A DNA stretch of 64,000 nucleotides from Dehalococcoidia bacterium (GCA_041653995.1 JBAZEK010000003.1:1-64000), one strand, 5' to 3'; positions 34,380-42,923 are shown, counted from the first letter of the stretch. The notes: generated from the sequence alone by a model not told the origin. Translations and numbers: made by a program.

Positions 34380-35426
34380 ATGTGGCAAACGGCCGGCCAG
34401 GATCGAATTATAGAATTTCTCAGAGACTCCATAGCGAGGAGTTCCCTGGCTCACGCATATCTTCTGGTGGGGCCTCCGCATGTCGGTAAAATGACGCTTG
34501 CCCTGGATCTGGCCAGCGCCCTGAACTGCGGTGAGGGCGCATCCCCCTGCGGCTCATGCCGGGCCTGTCAACGCATTCAACAGGGCAAATATCCTGATGT
34601 AATCGTCATCGATAAATATGCAGGCCGTGATCAGAAAGACAGGAGGAAGGCAACTGAGATCGGCATAGATACGATAAGGGAACTGCTGCAGAGAGGTTCC
34701 AGTTTACCTCCTTATGAAGGCAACTACAAGGTCTATATTATCGACGATGCCGACCTGATGTCGGCGGAGGCGTCTAATTGTTTGCTTAAAACGCTGGAAG
34801 AGCCTCCGCGGCACGTGATTATTCTCTTGCTCACATCTCAGGAAAGTGCGCTTCTGCCTACGGTCGTTTCAAGATGCCAGCGCTTCGAGCTCAAGCCCGT
34901 AGCAATCGCCGAGATAGAAAACAGGCTGAATAAATTTAATGGGCTGAATCCCGATAAAATAAAATTATTATCGCGGCTCTCAGGCGGTTGCCTTGGTTGG
35001 GCTATATTGGCCCTCAAAGACGATGGCTACCTGCAAAGCCGGGACCAGAGACTGACTGAGTTTTCGGGCCTCCTGACCCGGTCATGGTCTGAAAGGTTAG
35101 CCTACATCCAGCAGATGCCTGCAGACAGAAACAGCGTGGAAGAGGTCATCAAGCTCTGGCTTTCATGGTGCCGGGACGTAATGCTGCTAAAATATAACTG
35201 TGAAGACGATGTAACCAACCTGGATAAGCTGAATGATATCAAATCGTGGGCAAATATGCTGACAATCCTTGAGATCAAAGAATTCATCAACAGCCTGAAC
35301 AAGATGCTGATGAACCTGTCATATAATGCCAACCTGCATCTTCTCTTCGAAGTTATCATGCTGGATATGCCTAAGAAAGAGAAAAAAGCCGATTACTCCA
35401 TGAATTCGGCAGGTGTAAATAACTGA
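34380..35426 (+). CDS. holB: DNA polymerase III delta-prime subunit
   Basis: A 348-residue clamp-loader subunit. Walker-like loop GPPHVGKMT is at residues 31-39, and the four-Cys zinc module is Cys50, Cys57, Cys60 and Cys63. DDADLMSAEASNCLLKTLEEPP and the SRC motif (VVSRCQRFEL) follow. The frame extends upstream to 34314, but the TATAAT at 34367 and the family's usual MWQ start favour ATG 34380. Its TGA overlaps the ATG of ricT (TGATG), the same partner order as holB-ricT in Firmicutes. Confidence 0.92.
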   Translation: MWQTAGQDRIIEFLRDSIARSSLAHAYLLVGPPHVGKMTLALDLASALNCGEGASPCGSCRACQRIQQGKYPDVIVIDKYAGRDQKDRRKATEIGIDTIRELLQRGSSLPPYEGNYKVYIIDDADLMSAEASNCLLKTLEEPPRHVIILLLTSQESALLPTVVSRCQRFELKPVAIAEIENRLNKFNGLNPDKIKLLSRLSGGCLGWAILALKDDGYLQSRDQRLTEFSGLLTRSWSERLAYIQQMPADRNSVEEVIKLWLSWCRDVMLLKYNCEDDVTNLDKLNDIKSWANMLTILEIKEFINSLNKMLMNLSYNANLHLLFEVIMLDMPKKEKKADYSMNSAGVNN

Positions 35427-36238
35427 TGTCTAACGTAGTGGGAGTCAGGTTTATGCGGGCGGGTAAAATATATTCCTTCGACGCTGCCGGATTCGATCTT
35501 AAAGTGAATGACATGGTCATTGTCGAAACCAACCGTGGCATCGAGCTGGGAAAAGTGATCGTCGGCGTTAAGGAAGTGACTCCCGCTGAGAACGCCGAGC
35601 CATTCAAACCAGTCATACGTATAGCCACAACCGAAGATATGAATCAAGCGAAATTTCAAAAGGACCGCACCAAGAAAGCTCTCTCCAAATCCAAGGAACT
35701 GATCGAGAGCCTTAACCTTCCCATGAAAGTGATCTACCTCCAGTACAACCTGGACGGCAGCCACCTGATTATATTCTTCTATTCAGAGAAACGGGTTGAC
35801 TTCCGTGAGCTTGTCCGCAAGCTCAGCCACGAATTGAGGACACATGTCGAGCTGCGCCAGGTTGGCGCCAGGGATGAAGCAAAGCTTATCGGCGGCGTCG
35901 GTAAATGCGGCTGCCAACTGTGCTGCGTCTCTTTTCTCAGCGAATTCATGCCCGTATCCATCAAAATGGCCAAGGAGCAGGATATCGCCCTTAATCCCAT
36001 GAAGACTTCGGGGCTGTGTGGACGGCTTCTATGCTGCCTGAGCTATGAATATGAGCAGTACCACTGCATGAAGGGGAAATTGCCCGAAATGGGGCAGGAG
36101 ATCCTCACAAAGATGGGGAAAGGCAAGATCGTCGGCAGAAACGTGATTAAAGAATCACTCATGGTGGAACTGGAAACCGGTATGACGATCGAGGTCCCCA
36201 ATGCCGAGGCCACAGTCGTCAACCCCAGAAAGCCATAA
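35426..36238 (+). CDS. ricT: PSP1-domain protein RicT/YaaT
   Basis: A 270-residue PSP1 C-terminal-domain protein. The central cysteine-rich segment KLIGGVGKCGCQLCCVSFL ... SGLCGRLLCCLSYEYE supplies the conserved Cys that bind Fe-S clusters in the RicAFT complex. In Bacillus subtilis that complex tunes RNA maturation by RNase Y, biofilm formation and competence. RicA and RicF partners are not in view. Start ATG 35426 shares a base with the holB stop, so the two are translationally coupled. Confidence 0.88.
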   Translation: MSNVVGVRFMRAGKIYSFDAAGFDLKVNDMVIVETNRGIELGKVIVGVKEVTPAENAEPFKPVIRIATTEDMNQAKFQKDRTKKALSKSKELIESLNLPMKVIYLQYNLDGSHLIIFFYSEKRVDFRELVRKLSHELRTHVELRQVGARDEAKLIGGVGKCGCQLCCVSFLSEFMPVSIKMAKEQDIALNPMKTSGLCGRLLCCLSYEYEQYHCMKGKLPEMGQEILTKMGKGKIVGRNVIKESLMVELETGMTIEVPNAEATVVNPRKP

Positions 36239-36249
36239 GGCCGGAAATA

Positions 36250-36771
36250 TCACCTTTTATGAGGCAGATATTTCTCCCATTCGGACCTGGCGCGTAAATA
36301 CTGATAAGGCACGTAGAAACCGATGTTGCCGGGCGCGCGAGGGGACCTCAACAACGGCATCCCGGCTTCAGCCGGCGTCCGGCCCGCCTTCTTTCTGTTA
36401 CAGGGGATACATGCCGCTACGATATTTTCCCATGTATGCTCTCCGTTCAGTCGCCTCGGCATAACATGGTCCAGCGTCAGCTCCTTCCCCTCCTTTCCAC
36501 AGTACTGACACGTGTATTTATCACGGTTAAATATCTCCAGTTTGGTCATCTTGCGCGGGTGCGTCTGCTTGCGCACCAGGTAAACAAGCCTGATCACGGA
36601 AGGGATCTCGTAACTGCCGGAGCTGGCGGAAAAATACCCTCGCCCATTCTCCACCACCTCGGCTTTCCCCACCAGCACCAGAACCACTGCCCGCCGCACT
36701 CTGCAAATGTTCAGTGGGAGGTAGTTCTCATTTAAAACTAATACCGGTTGATTAACTATAGTGCTTTCCAC
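36250..36771 (-). CDS. HNH endonuclease family protein
   Basis: A 173-residue protein with a standard HNH core: CQYCGKEGKELTLDHVMPRRLNG, then WENIVAACIPCNRKKAGRTP. Two CxxC pairs bind zinc and LDHVMPR carries the catalytic His. The N-terminal part (VLVLNENYLPLNICRVRRAVVLVLVGKAEVV) is typical of stand-alone HNH proteins of unknown role that occur widely in bacteria, not of homing or restriction enzymes. GTG 36771 is preferred because the TTG at 36816 is the -35 box of its promoter. It ends 11 bases from ricT on the other strand. Confidence 0.85.
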   Translation of the reverse strand: MESTIVNQPVLVLNENYLPLNICRVRRAVVLVLVGKAEVVENGRGYFSASSGSYEIPSVIRLVYLVRKQTHPRKMTKLEIFNRDKYTCQYCGKEGKELTLDHVMPRRLNGEHTWENIVAACIPCNRKKAGRTPAEAGMPLLRSPRAPGNIGFYVPYQYLRARSEWEKYLPHKR

Positions 36772-36787
36772 TTTCGTATTAGAAAAT

Positions 36788-36816
36788 ATTTTATCAGGAA
36801 AAGCAGCCAGCTTCAA
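36788..36816 (-). promoter_or_regulatory. Promoter of the HNH gene
   Basis: On the minus strand: TTGAAG (36816-36811), a 17-base spacer and TAAAAT (36793-36788). The predicted start point 36781 leaves a leader of about 10 bases before GTG 36771, with no ribosome site. The apparent TTG start at 36816 is this -35 box. Confidence 0.6.
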
Positions 36817-36818
36817 AG

Positions 36819-36836
36819 AACCGGCTGTGCCCGGTT
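36819..36836 (-). terminator. Weak hairpin over the end of the replication operon
   Basis: AACCGG (36819-36824) and CCGGTT (36831-36836) form a 6-bp stem that includes the stop codon of the tandem ATPase gene. CTTTG follows on the minus strand. It is immediately followed by the HNH promoter, so read-through is likely. Confidence 0.35.
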
Positions 36837-38247
36837 AATTCTTAGCCCTTGGACGCGACCTCACCGTTCTCGAGGCTTTTATATCACCCCTGTAATCGGG
36901 AGCCATAATATTGAAGACCAGGCTGATGCTGGGATCAACCATCCGCGAGCTGACACGGTTTTCGATCTCTTCCAGATACAGGCAGGTGGTGATGACCGTA
37001 GCCAGGCGGGCGTTATAGCGGTAGTTTATTATTTGATACAGCTTCTCCTGAGCCCATGAAGTGGCAGAATGCTCTCCGAAATCATCCAGCACCAGTACGG
37101 GGATCTTCTTAATTTTTTCGAACAGCGCATCATAGGACACCCGGCTGTCGGGAGCGAAAGACGCTCTCAGGTGATCCAGCAGGTCCGGCACTACGATAAA
37201 CAGAACTTCTTTGCCTGATTCACGAAGCTCGTTCGCTATTGCTGCCGCAAGGTGCGTCTTGCCGCACCCGTTCACACCCTGATAAATCAGCCAGCCCTGC
37301 GGAGCCCGGGCGAACTCACGGGCATTGTTAAACGCCTGTGCCAGGTTCTGCCTGACATCTTCTTGCAGGCTCAAACGCTTGCTGTCGAAATTGCTGAACT
37401 TCATATTCTTTAGCAGCTCGAGATCGAGACTATCGAGGCTCTGCAGGCTGGATGATTCCTTTTTCAAAATGAGGACCTTGCTGAGTTCAGGATCGTTCAT
37501 ATGGCCGGCATAATCAGTGGCAAAATCTTCCACCGACATGCCGGTGGTGATAAGCGTTGGCAGCCTGCCGTTGAAACGATGCTCGAGCAGTTGCTCGAGT
37601 TTACCCTTGGACCATACGGTTGTTGCCGAGTAATTCAGGTTATCAAGTATCAGCAGGGGGCTGTTCTTGATCTGCTCAAATAATTCATCATATTCGATCT
37701 CGCTGCTGGGGCTGTAAGCCGATCTGAGGTGATCAAGCAGCTCCGCGGCAGTGATGTAAAAAGCCGAATGGCCCTGGCTTATGCGAAGGTTGGCGACAGC
37801 GCAGGCCAGATGCGTTTTACCACTGCCGACGGGCCCGGCCAGCACGATCCACCCCTGTGGATTTTCCGCGAATTTGCGGATCTCATCCAAAGCGAGCTGA
37901 AAGAGTTTCTGCGATACCTGGTCGCTGCTTCGTCCCAGCGGAGCCAAATTGTTGAAAGACAGTTTCGAGAGGTTCCCCAGATTACTTAAAGCCTGAAGGC
38001 GTGCCGCTCTTCTTCGGTTGATATCGTCTTTCGCGCATATGCACGGCACCAGACGCGAATAATCGGAATCACCTGAGGGCAATGCGGGGTGAACGAAGCG
38101 TGTACCCCTGCATACGGGGCAGACTTCTACCGGTAGCCCGTCCGGTGCGGATTCCTCCGTACTATCGCCGGACCATATGTCCGTATTTTCCACTGATGTA
38201 TTTATCGGGATCTCTTTCTTTTTGAGTATCTCCGACAGGTTTTCCAT
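36835..38247 (-). CDS. Tandem DnaC/DnaI-like helicase-loader ATPase
   Basis: A 470-residue protein with two fused loader ATPases. Residues 43-71 hold a Cys-rich DnaC-type N-terminus (CPVCRG ... PCICAKDD). Module 1 (about 100-270) has Walker A GPVGSGKTH (138-146), but its Walker B ends in LDN (201-203), and the place of the arginine finger reads AGHMNDPE, with no Arg. Module 2 (about 290-455) has Walker A GVNGCGKTH (324-332), an intact LDD (387-389) and SSRMVDPS with Arg. Module 1 should therefore bind ATP but hydrolyse it poorly. Gene order rplI-dnaB-dnaD-this gene points to loading of DnaB. ATG 38247 (AAGGA upstream) overlaps dnaD by 86 bases. Confidence 0.85.
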   Translation of the reverse strand: MENLSEILKKKEIPINTSVENTDIWSGDSTEESAPDGLPVEVCPVCRGTRFVHPALPSGDSDYSRLVPCICAKDDINRRRAARLQALSNLGNLSKLSFNNLAPLGRSSDQVSQKLFQLALDEIRKFAENPQGWIVLAGPVGSGKTHLACAVANLRISQGHSAFYITAAELLDHLRSAYSPSSEIEYDELFEQIKNSPLLILDNLNYSATTVWSKGKLEQLLEHRFNGRLPTLITTGMSVEDFATDYAGHMNDPELSKVLILKKESSSLQSLDSLDLELLKNMKFSNFDSKRLSLQEDVRQNLAQAFNNAREFARAPQGWLIYQGVNGCGKTHLAAAIANELRESGKEVLFIVVPDLLDHLRASFAPDSRVSYDALFEKIKKIPVLVLDDFGEHSATSWAQEKLYQIINYRYNARLATVITTCLYLEEIENRVSSRMVDPSISLVFNIMAPDYRGDIKASRTVRSRPRAKN

Positions 38248-38884
38248 CTTTCTTTCCTTCGCGTTCCCAGCGCTTTAGAATGCCGTTTATATATTTCCAG
38301 TTCCTGACATTAGCTCTCAATGCCTCTCTAAAAGCATCATGTATCCATTCTGGAGGATAGCGGTGTTCCGCCTCCTGCAACTCCTCGGCCAGAATAGGAG
38401 TGAGCATACCGATATTGTGTTCATAGAGACTGTAGATATCCCGGGGCTGTTCACTGACGCGCTCCTCCTCATACCTGATCTCCACACTGGGTATCTTCAG
38501 AGCCCCGCTCACTATCTTATCGATGGTGTTCTTTTCGGTCTGATTGTTGATGAAGTAGGCTTCGTCCGATTTCCCGTCAACGTTGACAGGGATATGCAGC
38601 AAAATACCGTGCTTAACAGCAGATTGGAGAGCATCTCTCAGCAGTATATCTGCATCTCCCTTCATTTTATCCAACTCTTTCTCAATCACAGCATTGCGGC
38701 TCAACTCGCCAAAGCTCACAAACCTGGGATAACCTCTTCTGCGGCTGAGCAGGAAAAATATCTGCATAACCGTTTTCAGCTCAAGCAGACTATTAATATT
38801 CAACAACACCTCGCTGAAAAACACATTGGGCAGAGGAGTCACCTCGACCCTCGGAGGGAAACCCTTAAAACTGCTTCCTGGCAT
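38162..38884 (-). CDS. DnaD-domain replication protein
   Basis: A 240-residue protein. The N-terminal half looks like a winged-helix DnaD/DnaB2 domain (LPNVFFSEVLLNINSLLELKTVMQIFFLLSRR). The C-terminal half has the DnaD-like motif IGMLTPILAEELQEAEHRYPPEWIHDAFREALRANVRNWKYINGILKRWEREG; the YI-x-GIL-x-x-W pattern is the known ssDNA-binding signature. It probably works in helicase loading with the adjacent dnaB and tandem ATPase genes. True DnaD is best known in Firmicutes; this is a divergent Chloroflexota form. Confidence 0.88.
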   Translation of the reverse strand: MPGSSFKGFPPRVEVTPLPNVFFSEVLLNINSLLELKTVMQIFFLLSRRRGYPRFVSFGELSRNAVIEKELDKMKGDADILLRDALQSAVKHGILLHIPVNVDGKSDEAYFINNQTEKNTIDKIVSGALKIPSVEIRYEEERVSEQPRDIYSLYEHNIGMLTPILAEELQEAEHRYPPEWIHDAFREALRANVRNWKYINGILKRWEREGKKDGKPVGDTQKERDPDKYISGKYGHMVRR

Positions 38885-38898
38885 ATTCTTTATACCTT

Positions 38899-40302
38899 TT
38901 AATATAAAGTCCCGACCTCAACCACGCTGCTGTCAAAGTTATCGAATTTGGTTGTTTCCTGTATAAACCTGAGCGGGACTTCACCCGTAGGACCATTGCG
39001 GTTCTTGGCTATGATGATCTGGGCAATGCCCTTGGGATAAGGTTGGTCTTCTCCAACTTCACGGATCCAGTCGTCCTCAGTGGCATAAATCTTGTCCCAG
39101 CGATGAATAAACATTACGACATCCGCATCCTGTTCTATGCTGCCGCTGTCGCGCAGGTCTGAGAGCTGTGGTTTGACCTGCTGCTTCAATCTTTTACCTT
39201 CCTGGCGGTGCTCGATATTGCGGCTCAACTGAGATAAAGCCAGGACGGGCGTGTCCAGCTCGCGGGCCAGCGCTTTAAGCGACTGTGTTATCTCGGTCAT
39301 CTCCTGGACACGGTTATCGCTTTTAGAATCACCCCTTAACAGCTGAATATAGTCGAGGACAACCATATCGACACTGTGTTTTAGATGGAGCCTCTTGGCC
39401 TTGCTGCGCACCTCGCTGATACGCATGTTGGGAGTATCATCTATATATATGGATGTCTCGGCCAGCCTGGGTATTATGTCACGTTGAAGCAGACGCTCCT
39501 CGAGGTCCGAAAAGCGTCCCTTCCTGAAATGCTGCGATTCGATATTGGATTCACTCGATAATAACCTCTGGATTATCTCGCGCCGGGACATCTCGAGGCT
39601 GAAGAGGGCGATACAGGCCTTCTGATTAACGGCTGCGTTGCGGGCGATATTCAGGGCCAGGCTCGTCTTACCAATGCTGGTCCTGGCAGCCAGTATAACC
39701 AGTTCTGAGCGTTGCAACCCGCCCAGCGCATTATCAATAGCCTTAAAACCCGTCCTGATATTCTGGATATCCCTGTCGAGTGTAGTCCTGTGAGCCGCTT
39801 CCTCAAAATAGCGGTTGAGCGCATCCTGAATGGGAATAAATTCACCCCGCCCCTGTCTCGTCCTGAGCTTGAAGATGATATCCTCCGCCCGTGTAAGCGA
39901 GAGATCAACGTCGGGATCAGCTTTATATCCAAGCGATTCAATCTGACCGGCTGCGCTGATCAGGCGGCGCATGGTAGCCAGCCGGTACACAATCTGCGCG
40001 TAGTGCCTTACATGCAGGGACGTCGGCACCATGGATACGAGATGGCTGAGATAGGCGGCCCCCCCTGCATCATCCAACTTACCGAGCCTGACCAGTTCCT
40101 GAGCGACCGTTATTTGATTAATGGCTTCATCACGCTGGAACAGGTTGCGACAGGCGCCAAATACGAACTGGTTCTGCTCGCTAAAAAAATCCTCGGTTCC
40201 CACTATGGTGTCTATCTCTGTGATAGACTCGCTATCGATCAATAGTGAGCCGAGCACCGCTTCTTCGGCATCCAGGTCATAGGGCGGCAGGGTCTCTCTC
40301 AT
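38899..40302 (-). CDS. dnaB: Replicative DNA helicase DnaB
   Basis: A 467-residue DnaB. The N-terminal domain starts PPYDLDAEEAVLGSLLIDSE. The RecA-like C-terminal domain has Walker A AARTSIGKTSLA (family ARPSMGKT), Walker B VDMVVLDYIQLL and the DnaB motif LSQLSRNIEHR. It unwinds the chromosome ahead of the replisome. ATG 40302 lies 4 bases after the rplI stop; the TTG at 40326 inside rplI is a less likely alternative. Part of the rplI-dnaB-dnaD-loader operon. Confidence 0.96.
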   Translation of the reverse strand: MRETLPPYDLDAEEAVLGSLLIDSESITEIDTIVGTEDFFSEQNQFVFGACRNLFQRDEAINQITVAQELVRLGKLDDAGGAAYLSHLVSMVPTSLHVRHYAQIVYRLATMRRLISAAGQIESLGYKADPDVDLSLTRAEDIIFKLRTRQGRGEFIPIQDALNRYFEEAAHRTTLDRDIQNIRTGFKAIDNALGGLQRSELVILAARTSIGKTSLALNIARNAAVNQKACIALFSLEMSRREIIQRLLSSESNIESQHFRKGRFSDLEERLLQRDIIPRLAETSIYIDDTPNMRISEVRSKAKRLHLKHSVDMVVLDYIQLLRGDSKSDNRVQEMTEITQSLKALARELDTPVLALSQLSRNIEHRQEGKRLKQQVKPQLSDLRDSGSIEQDADVVMFIHRWDKIYATEDDWIREVGEDQPYPKGIAQIIIAKNRNGPTGEVPLRFIQETTKFDNFDSSVVEVGTLY

Positions 40303-40306
40303 AGCT

Positions 40307-40759
40307 TCAGGCTGTTTCCCTCTCAATTATGACCATAATTTTGGCTGTCGCATCTTTGCTGAAAATCAGTTCGACCTCATATTCTCCGATGTTATGAAGA
40401 GAGCTTTTCATGGATATTTTTTTCTTATCGATGTCCACATTGACCAGATCAGACAATCTGTCGGCTATATCGGCTGCTGTGATCGATCCATGCAAAGTGC
40501 CCTTGGAGCTGGCCTTTCCCTTGAAACGCAGTTCCTTACCCTCAATCTGCCTGGCCAGTTCAACGTATTCCTCATGCATCCGCTCGCGCTTCCTCTCACG
40601 CTCCTGGGCGATTTTCTCGGCCGCTTTTACAGCGCCCGGGGTTGCAGGCAAGGCCAGACCTCTTGGCAATAAGTAATTTCTGGCATATCCGGCAGATACC
40701 TCTTTAATATCGCCTTTTTTCTCTTTGGCCGAGATGTCTTCAATAAATACGACTTTCAT
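40307..40759 (-). CDS. rplI: Ribosomal protein bL9
   Basis: A 150-residue L9 with the usual N-terminal start MKVVFIEDISAKEKKGDIKEVSAGYARNYLLPRGLAL, a long central helix (AEKIAQERERKRERMHEEYVELARQIEG) and a C-terminal rRNA-binding domain. First gene of the dnaB operon. The rpsF-ssb-rpsR genes that often precede it are absent. Confidence 0.95.
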   Translation of the reverse strand: MKVVFIEDISAKEKKGDIKEVSAGYARNYLLPRGLALPATPGAVKAAEKIAQERERKRERMHEEYVELARQIEGKELRFKGKASSKGTLHGSITAADIADRLSDLVNVDIDKKKISMKSSLHNIGEYEVELIFSKDATAKIMVIIERETA

Positions 40760-41155
40760 ACCCTGTGTCTTTACTCCTTCTCAAGATTCTTTACAGGAAC
40801 AGTTTAGCATTATCCGGAATAATTGACCGCCTAAATATTCTTTCCGAAAATATCCGCGAACCAGTCAAAACGGCAATTCAGCTGCGATCAGGGAAAATTG
40901 ACCTGAATTCCTGGAGATGGGGGTGATTCACAGCTATTAAAACCGTCAGCATACACTTACTCTTCCCGCAGGTGGTACATGCCGCTGTCACCCCGGCGTT
41001 AGACAGTTTAAATCCTTTTATCAAGCTCAGTCAAGACATGTATGATCTTATGTTAAACGGTTGTTACTACTGTATACCAAATATTATACGGCTCGATATC
41101 CAACACGCCACACGGCGCTTACGCAGTAGCCAATATCCCGGCGACCTTTATTTTC
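40760..41155. other. 396-base gap between divergent rplI and yceD
   Basis: No gene is supported here. An 80-codon frame at 40972-41214 has no ribosome site, lacks family resemblance and overlaps the yceD promoter. I see no tRNA, riboswitch core or strong hairpin. The rplI promoter should be near 40800-40880 on the minus strand, but no good -35/-10 pair stands out. Confidence 0.5.
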
Positions 41156-41184
41156 TTGACATTACACATATCTCTACTTATAAT
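41156..41184 (+). promoter_or_regulatory. Perfect consensus promoter of yceD-rpmF-fabD-nusB-acpP
   Basis: TTGACA (41156-41161), exactly 17 bases, and TATAAT (41179-41184). This is the only fully consensus sigma-70 promoter in the window, so the operon is probably highly expressed. The start point near 41191 gives a leader of about 23 bases with no clear ribosome site. Confidence 0.87.
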
Positions 41185-41213
41185 GAGCCAAATTCGAAGT
41201 CGTATCTATCATA

Positions 41214-41723
41214 ATGCAAATAAATGTCGCCCAGCTCCTCAAGGAGCCGGTCGGAGCAAAGCGTAATTACGAAATAGATGGGCCGGCCGGCGAAAATGGC
41301 GAGAACCACGTTATAGGAAATATTGAACTGATCCGCACCAGCCGAGGTATCCTCGCTGAAGGTACATTCCTTGTTGATATCAAAGGTTCCTGCTCACGCT
41401 GCCTGGCTGAAGTAAAAAAACAAATTTCATTTATAATGGAGGAGGAATTCTTTCCGATTATTGATATCGCTTCAGGCGCTCACCTTAATCCACCGCCTGA
41501 AGAATTTACGATCGCCGATAATCATATCCTTGACTTAAACGAAGCAATCAGACAGTATATAATCATGACGACACCGACCAGGCTATTGTGCAGGCCGGAT
41601 TGTCCGGGCATATGCCCTGTCTGTGGCCAGGAACTCGCTCGCGGGGATTGTGGTCACACAAGCCGATCTCATGATAGCAGGTGGGACAGATTAACGCAGA
41701 TAGAAAAGGAGAGCAAAATATAA
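41214..41723 (+). CDS. YceD/DUF177 family protein
   Basis: A 169-residue DUF177 protein. The core has DIKGSCSRCLAEVKKQISFIMEEEF and, near the end, LCRPDCPGICPVCGQEL, the Cys-rich motif of the bacterial YceD family. YceD is linked to 23S rRNA accumulation and almost always precedes rpmF, as here. First gene of the operon under the consensus promoter. ATG 41214 has no obvious ribosome site. Confidence 0.87.
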   Translation: MQINVAQLLKEPVGAKRNYEIDGPAGENGENHVIGNIELIRTSRGILAEGTFLVDIKGSCSRCLAEVKKQISFIMEEEFFPIIDIASGAHLNPPPEEFTIADNHILDLNEAIRQYIIMTTPTRLLCRPDCPGICPVCGQELARGDCGHTSRSHDSRWDRLTQIEKESKI

Positions 41724-41924
41724 ATGGCACCACTTCCTAAAAAGAAATATCCCAAGGCACGCCAGGGGAAAAGACGCAGTCACCTTGCGAAGTCCCCTGC
41801 AGCAATTATCGAATGTTCCCGCTGTCACAGTTTAAAACTCCCTCACCAGGTATGCCCGTCTTGCGGCACTTACGATGGAAGGGAAGTAATCGAGATCAAA
41901 AGCCCCAAAAAGAAACGCAAATAA
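41724..41924 (+). CDS. rpmF: Ribosomal protein bL32
   Basis: A 66-residue L32. The N-terminus MAPLPKKKYPKARQGKRRSH is a typical basic arm, and CSRCHSLKLPHQVCPSC is the zinc ribbon. It follows the yceD stop directly. The basic tail KSPKKKRK is somewhat extended. Confidence 0.95.
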   Translation: MAPLPKKKYPKARQGKRRSHLAKSPAAIIECSRCHSLKLPHQVCPSCGTYDGREVIEIKSPKKKRK

Positions 41925-41969
41925 AAAGTTGCCTGCAAAGCTGATATGGTAAATCAAGGAGGGAATTAG

Positions 41970-42923
41970 ATGGTAGAAGATGTGAAAGTGGCCTATGTGT
42001 TTCCTGGCCAGGAATCCAGGCAGGTCGGAATGGGGCTCGACTTTTACGTCCACTACAATTCTGCCAGGAAAGTGTTCGACGAAGTTGATAAGGCACTGGG
42101 ATTTCCTCTCTCAAGGCTTTGTTTCGAGGGCCCGGAAGAGGACCTCGCGCAAACCATGAATGCCCAGGCGGCCATCATGACCGTAAGCATTGCCTGCCTT
42201 AGGGCCGGAGAGGAGATCAGCGGCGGAGCGCTTCCAACTCCTACACTGGTGGCAGGCCATGGATGCGGCGAATATGCCGCAATGGTGTCATCCGGCATGA
42301 TGAAACTGGGAGACGCCGTCCGCTTGATTCGCGAGCGTGGGCGTCTCATGAACGAGGCCGGCCGCCGCAAGCCGGGCGGTATGCTGCAAATTATGGACCT
42401 CAGCAAGGATCTCGTCGAAGGTGTTTGCCTTACCACCGGAGTTGAACTGGCCAATATCAATGCGCCCGAAAATACGGTTATCAGCGGAGATGAGCATAAG
42501 CTGGCCAAGGCCAGGAGGCTGGCGCAGGTCAAAGGGGCAAAACGCATGCAGCCGGTTAAAGTCAGCGGCGCCTTTCACTCTTCATTGATGGAACCCGCCT
42601 TGGCCGGCATGATAAATGCCGTAGCACAATTTAATTATGAAACTCCACAGGTACCCGTCGTATCCAATGTTACGGCACAGCCCATGCATTCGCTTGAGGC
42701 TCTTAAGGAAGAGTTGATAAGCCAGATAGTACATTGTATTAAATGGCAGCAATCGGTTGAGACCATGCTTGCCCGTGGTATAACCACTTTCTTTGAAGTT
42801 GGTCCCGGAGACATCCTGACAAAATACATTAAATCAATTAGCCCCGGAGCATTGACTTTTAACCTCAGCAACGCTGAGAAAACGAATGAGATTATCAAGT
42901 GGCGTAAAGGCGGCAGGTTCTAG
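41970..42923 (+). CDS. FabD-like malonyl-transferase homologue lacking the catalytic serine
   Basis: A 317-residue protein with the full FabD fold signature: YVFPGQESR near residue 10 (family FPGQGSQ), Arg123, NINAPENTVISG at about 162-173, and His203 in SGAFHSSLM. The nucleophile elbow, GHSxGE in active enzymes, reads GHGCGE at 96-101 (codons 42255-42272): Gly98 stands where Ser should be, followed by Cys99. Family knowledge says the Ser forms the malonyl ester, so the usual malonyl-CoA:ACP transfer should not occur. A Cys99 thiol one position off is an unlikely substitute. In this operon plsX, fabH and fabG are missing and nusB follows. A structural, regulatory or acyl-binding role is possible. 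Confidence 0.87.
   Translation: MVEDVKVAYVFPGQESRQVGMGLDFYVHYNSARKVFDEVDKALGFPLSRLCFEGPEEDLAQTMNAQAAIMTVSIACLRAGEEISGGALPTPTLVAGHGCGEYAAMVSSGMMKLGDAVRLIRERGRLMNEAGRRKPGGMLQIMDLSKDLVEGVCLTTGVELANINAPENTVISGDEHKLAKARRLAQVKGAKRMQPVKVSGAFHSSLMEPALAGMINAVAQFNYETPQVPVVSNVTAQPMHSLEALKEELISQIVHCIKWQQSVETMLARGITTFFEVGPGDILTKYIKSISPGALTFNLSNAEKTNEIIKWRKGGRF

Noticed and set aside
40972..41214. An 80-codon frame ahead of yceD
   Set aside because: It overlaps the consensus promoter and has no ribosome site. It ends exactly where yceD begins only because of the shared sequence.
42255..42272. Cys99 in GHGCGE as a replacement nucleophile for FabD
   Set aside because: It is one residue past the nucleophile elbow, so its side chain should point away from the active-site His203. 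I could not support catalysis from sequence.
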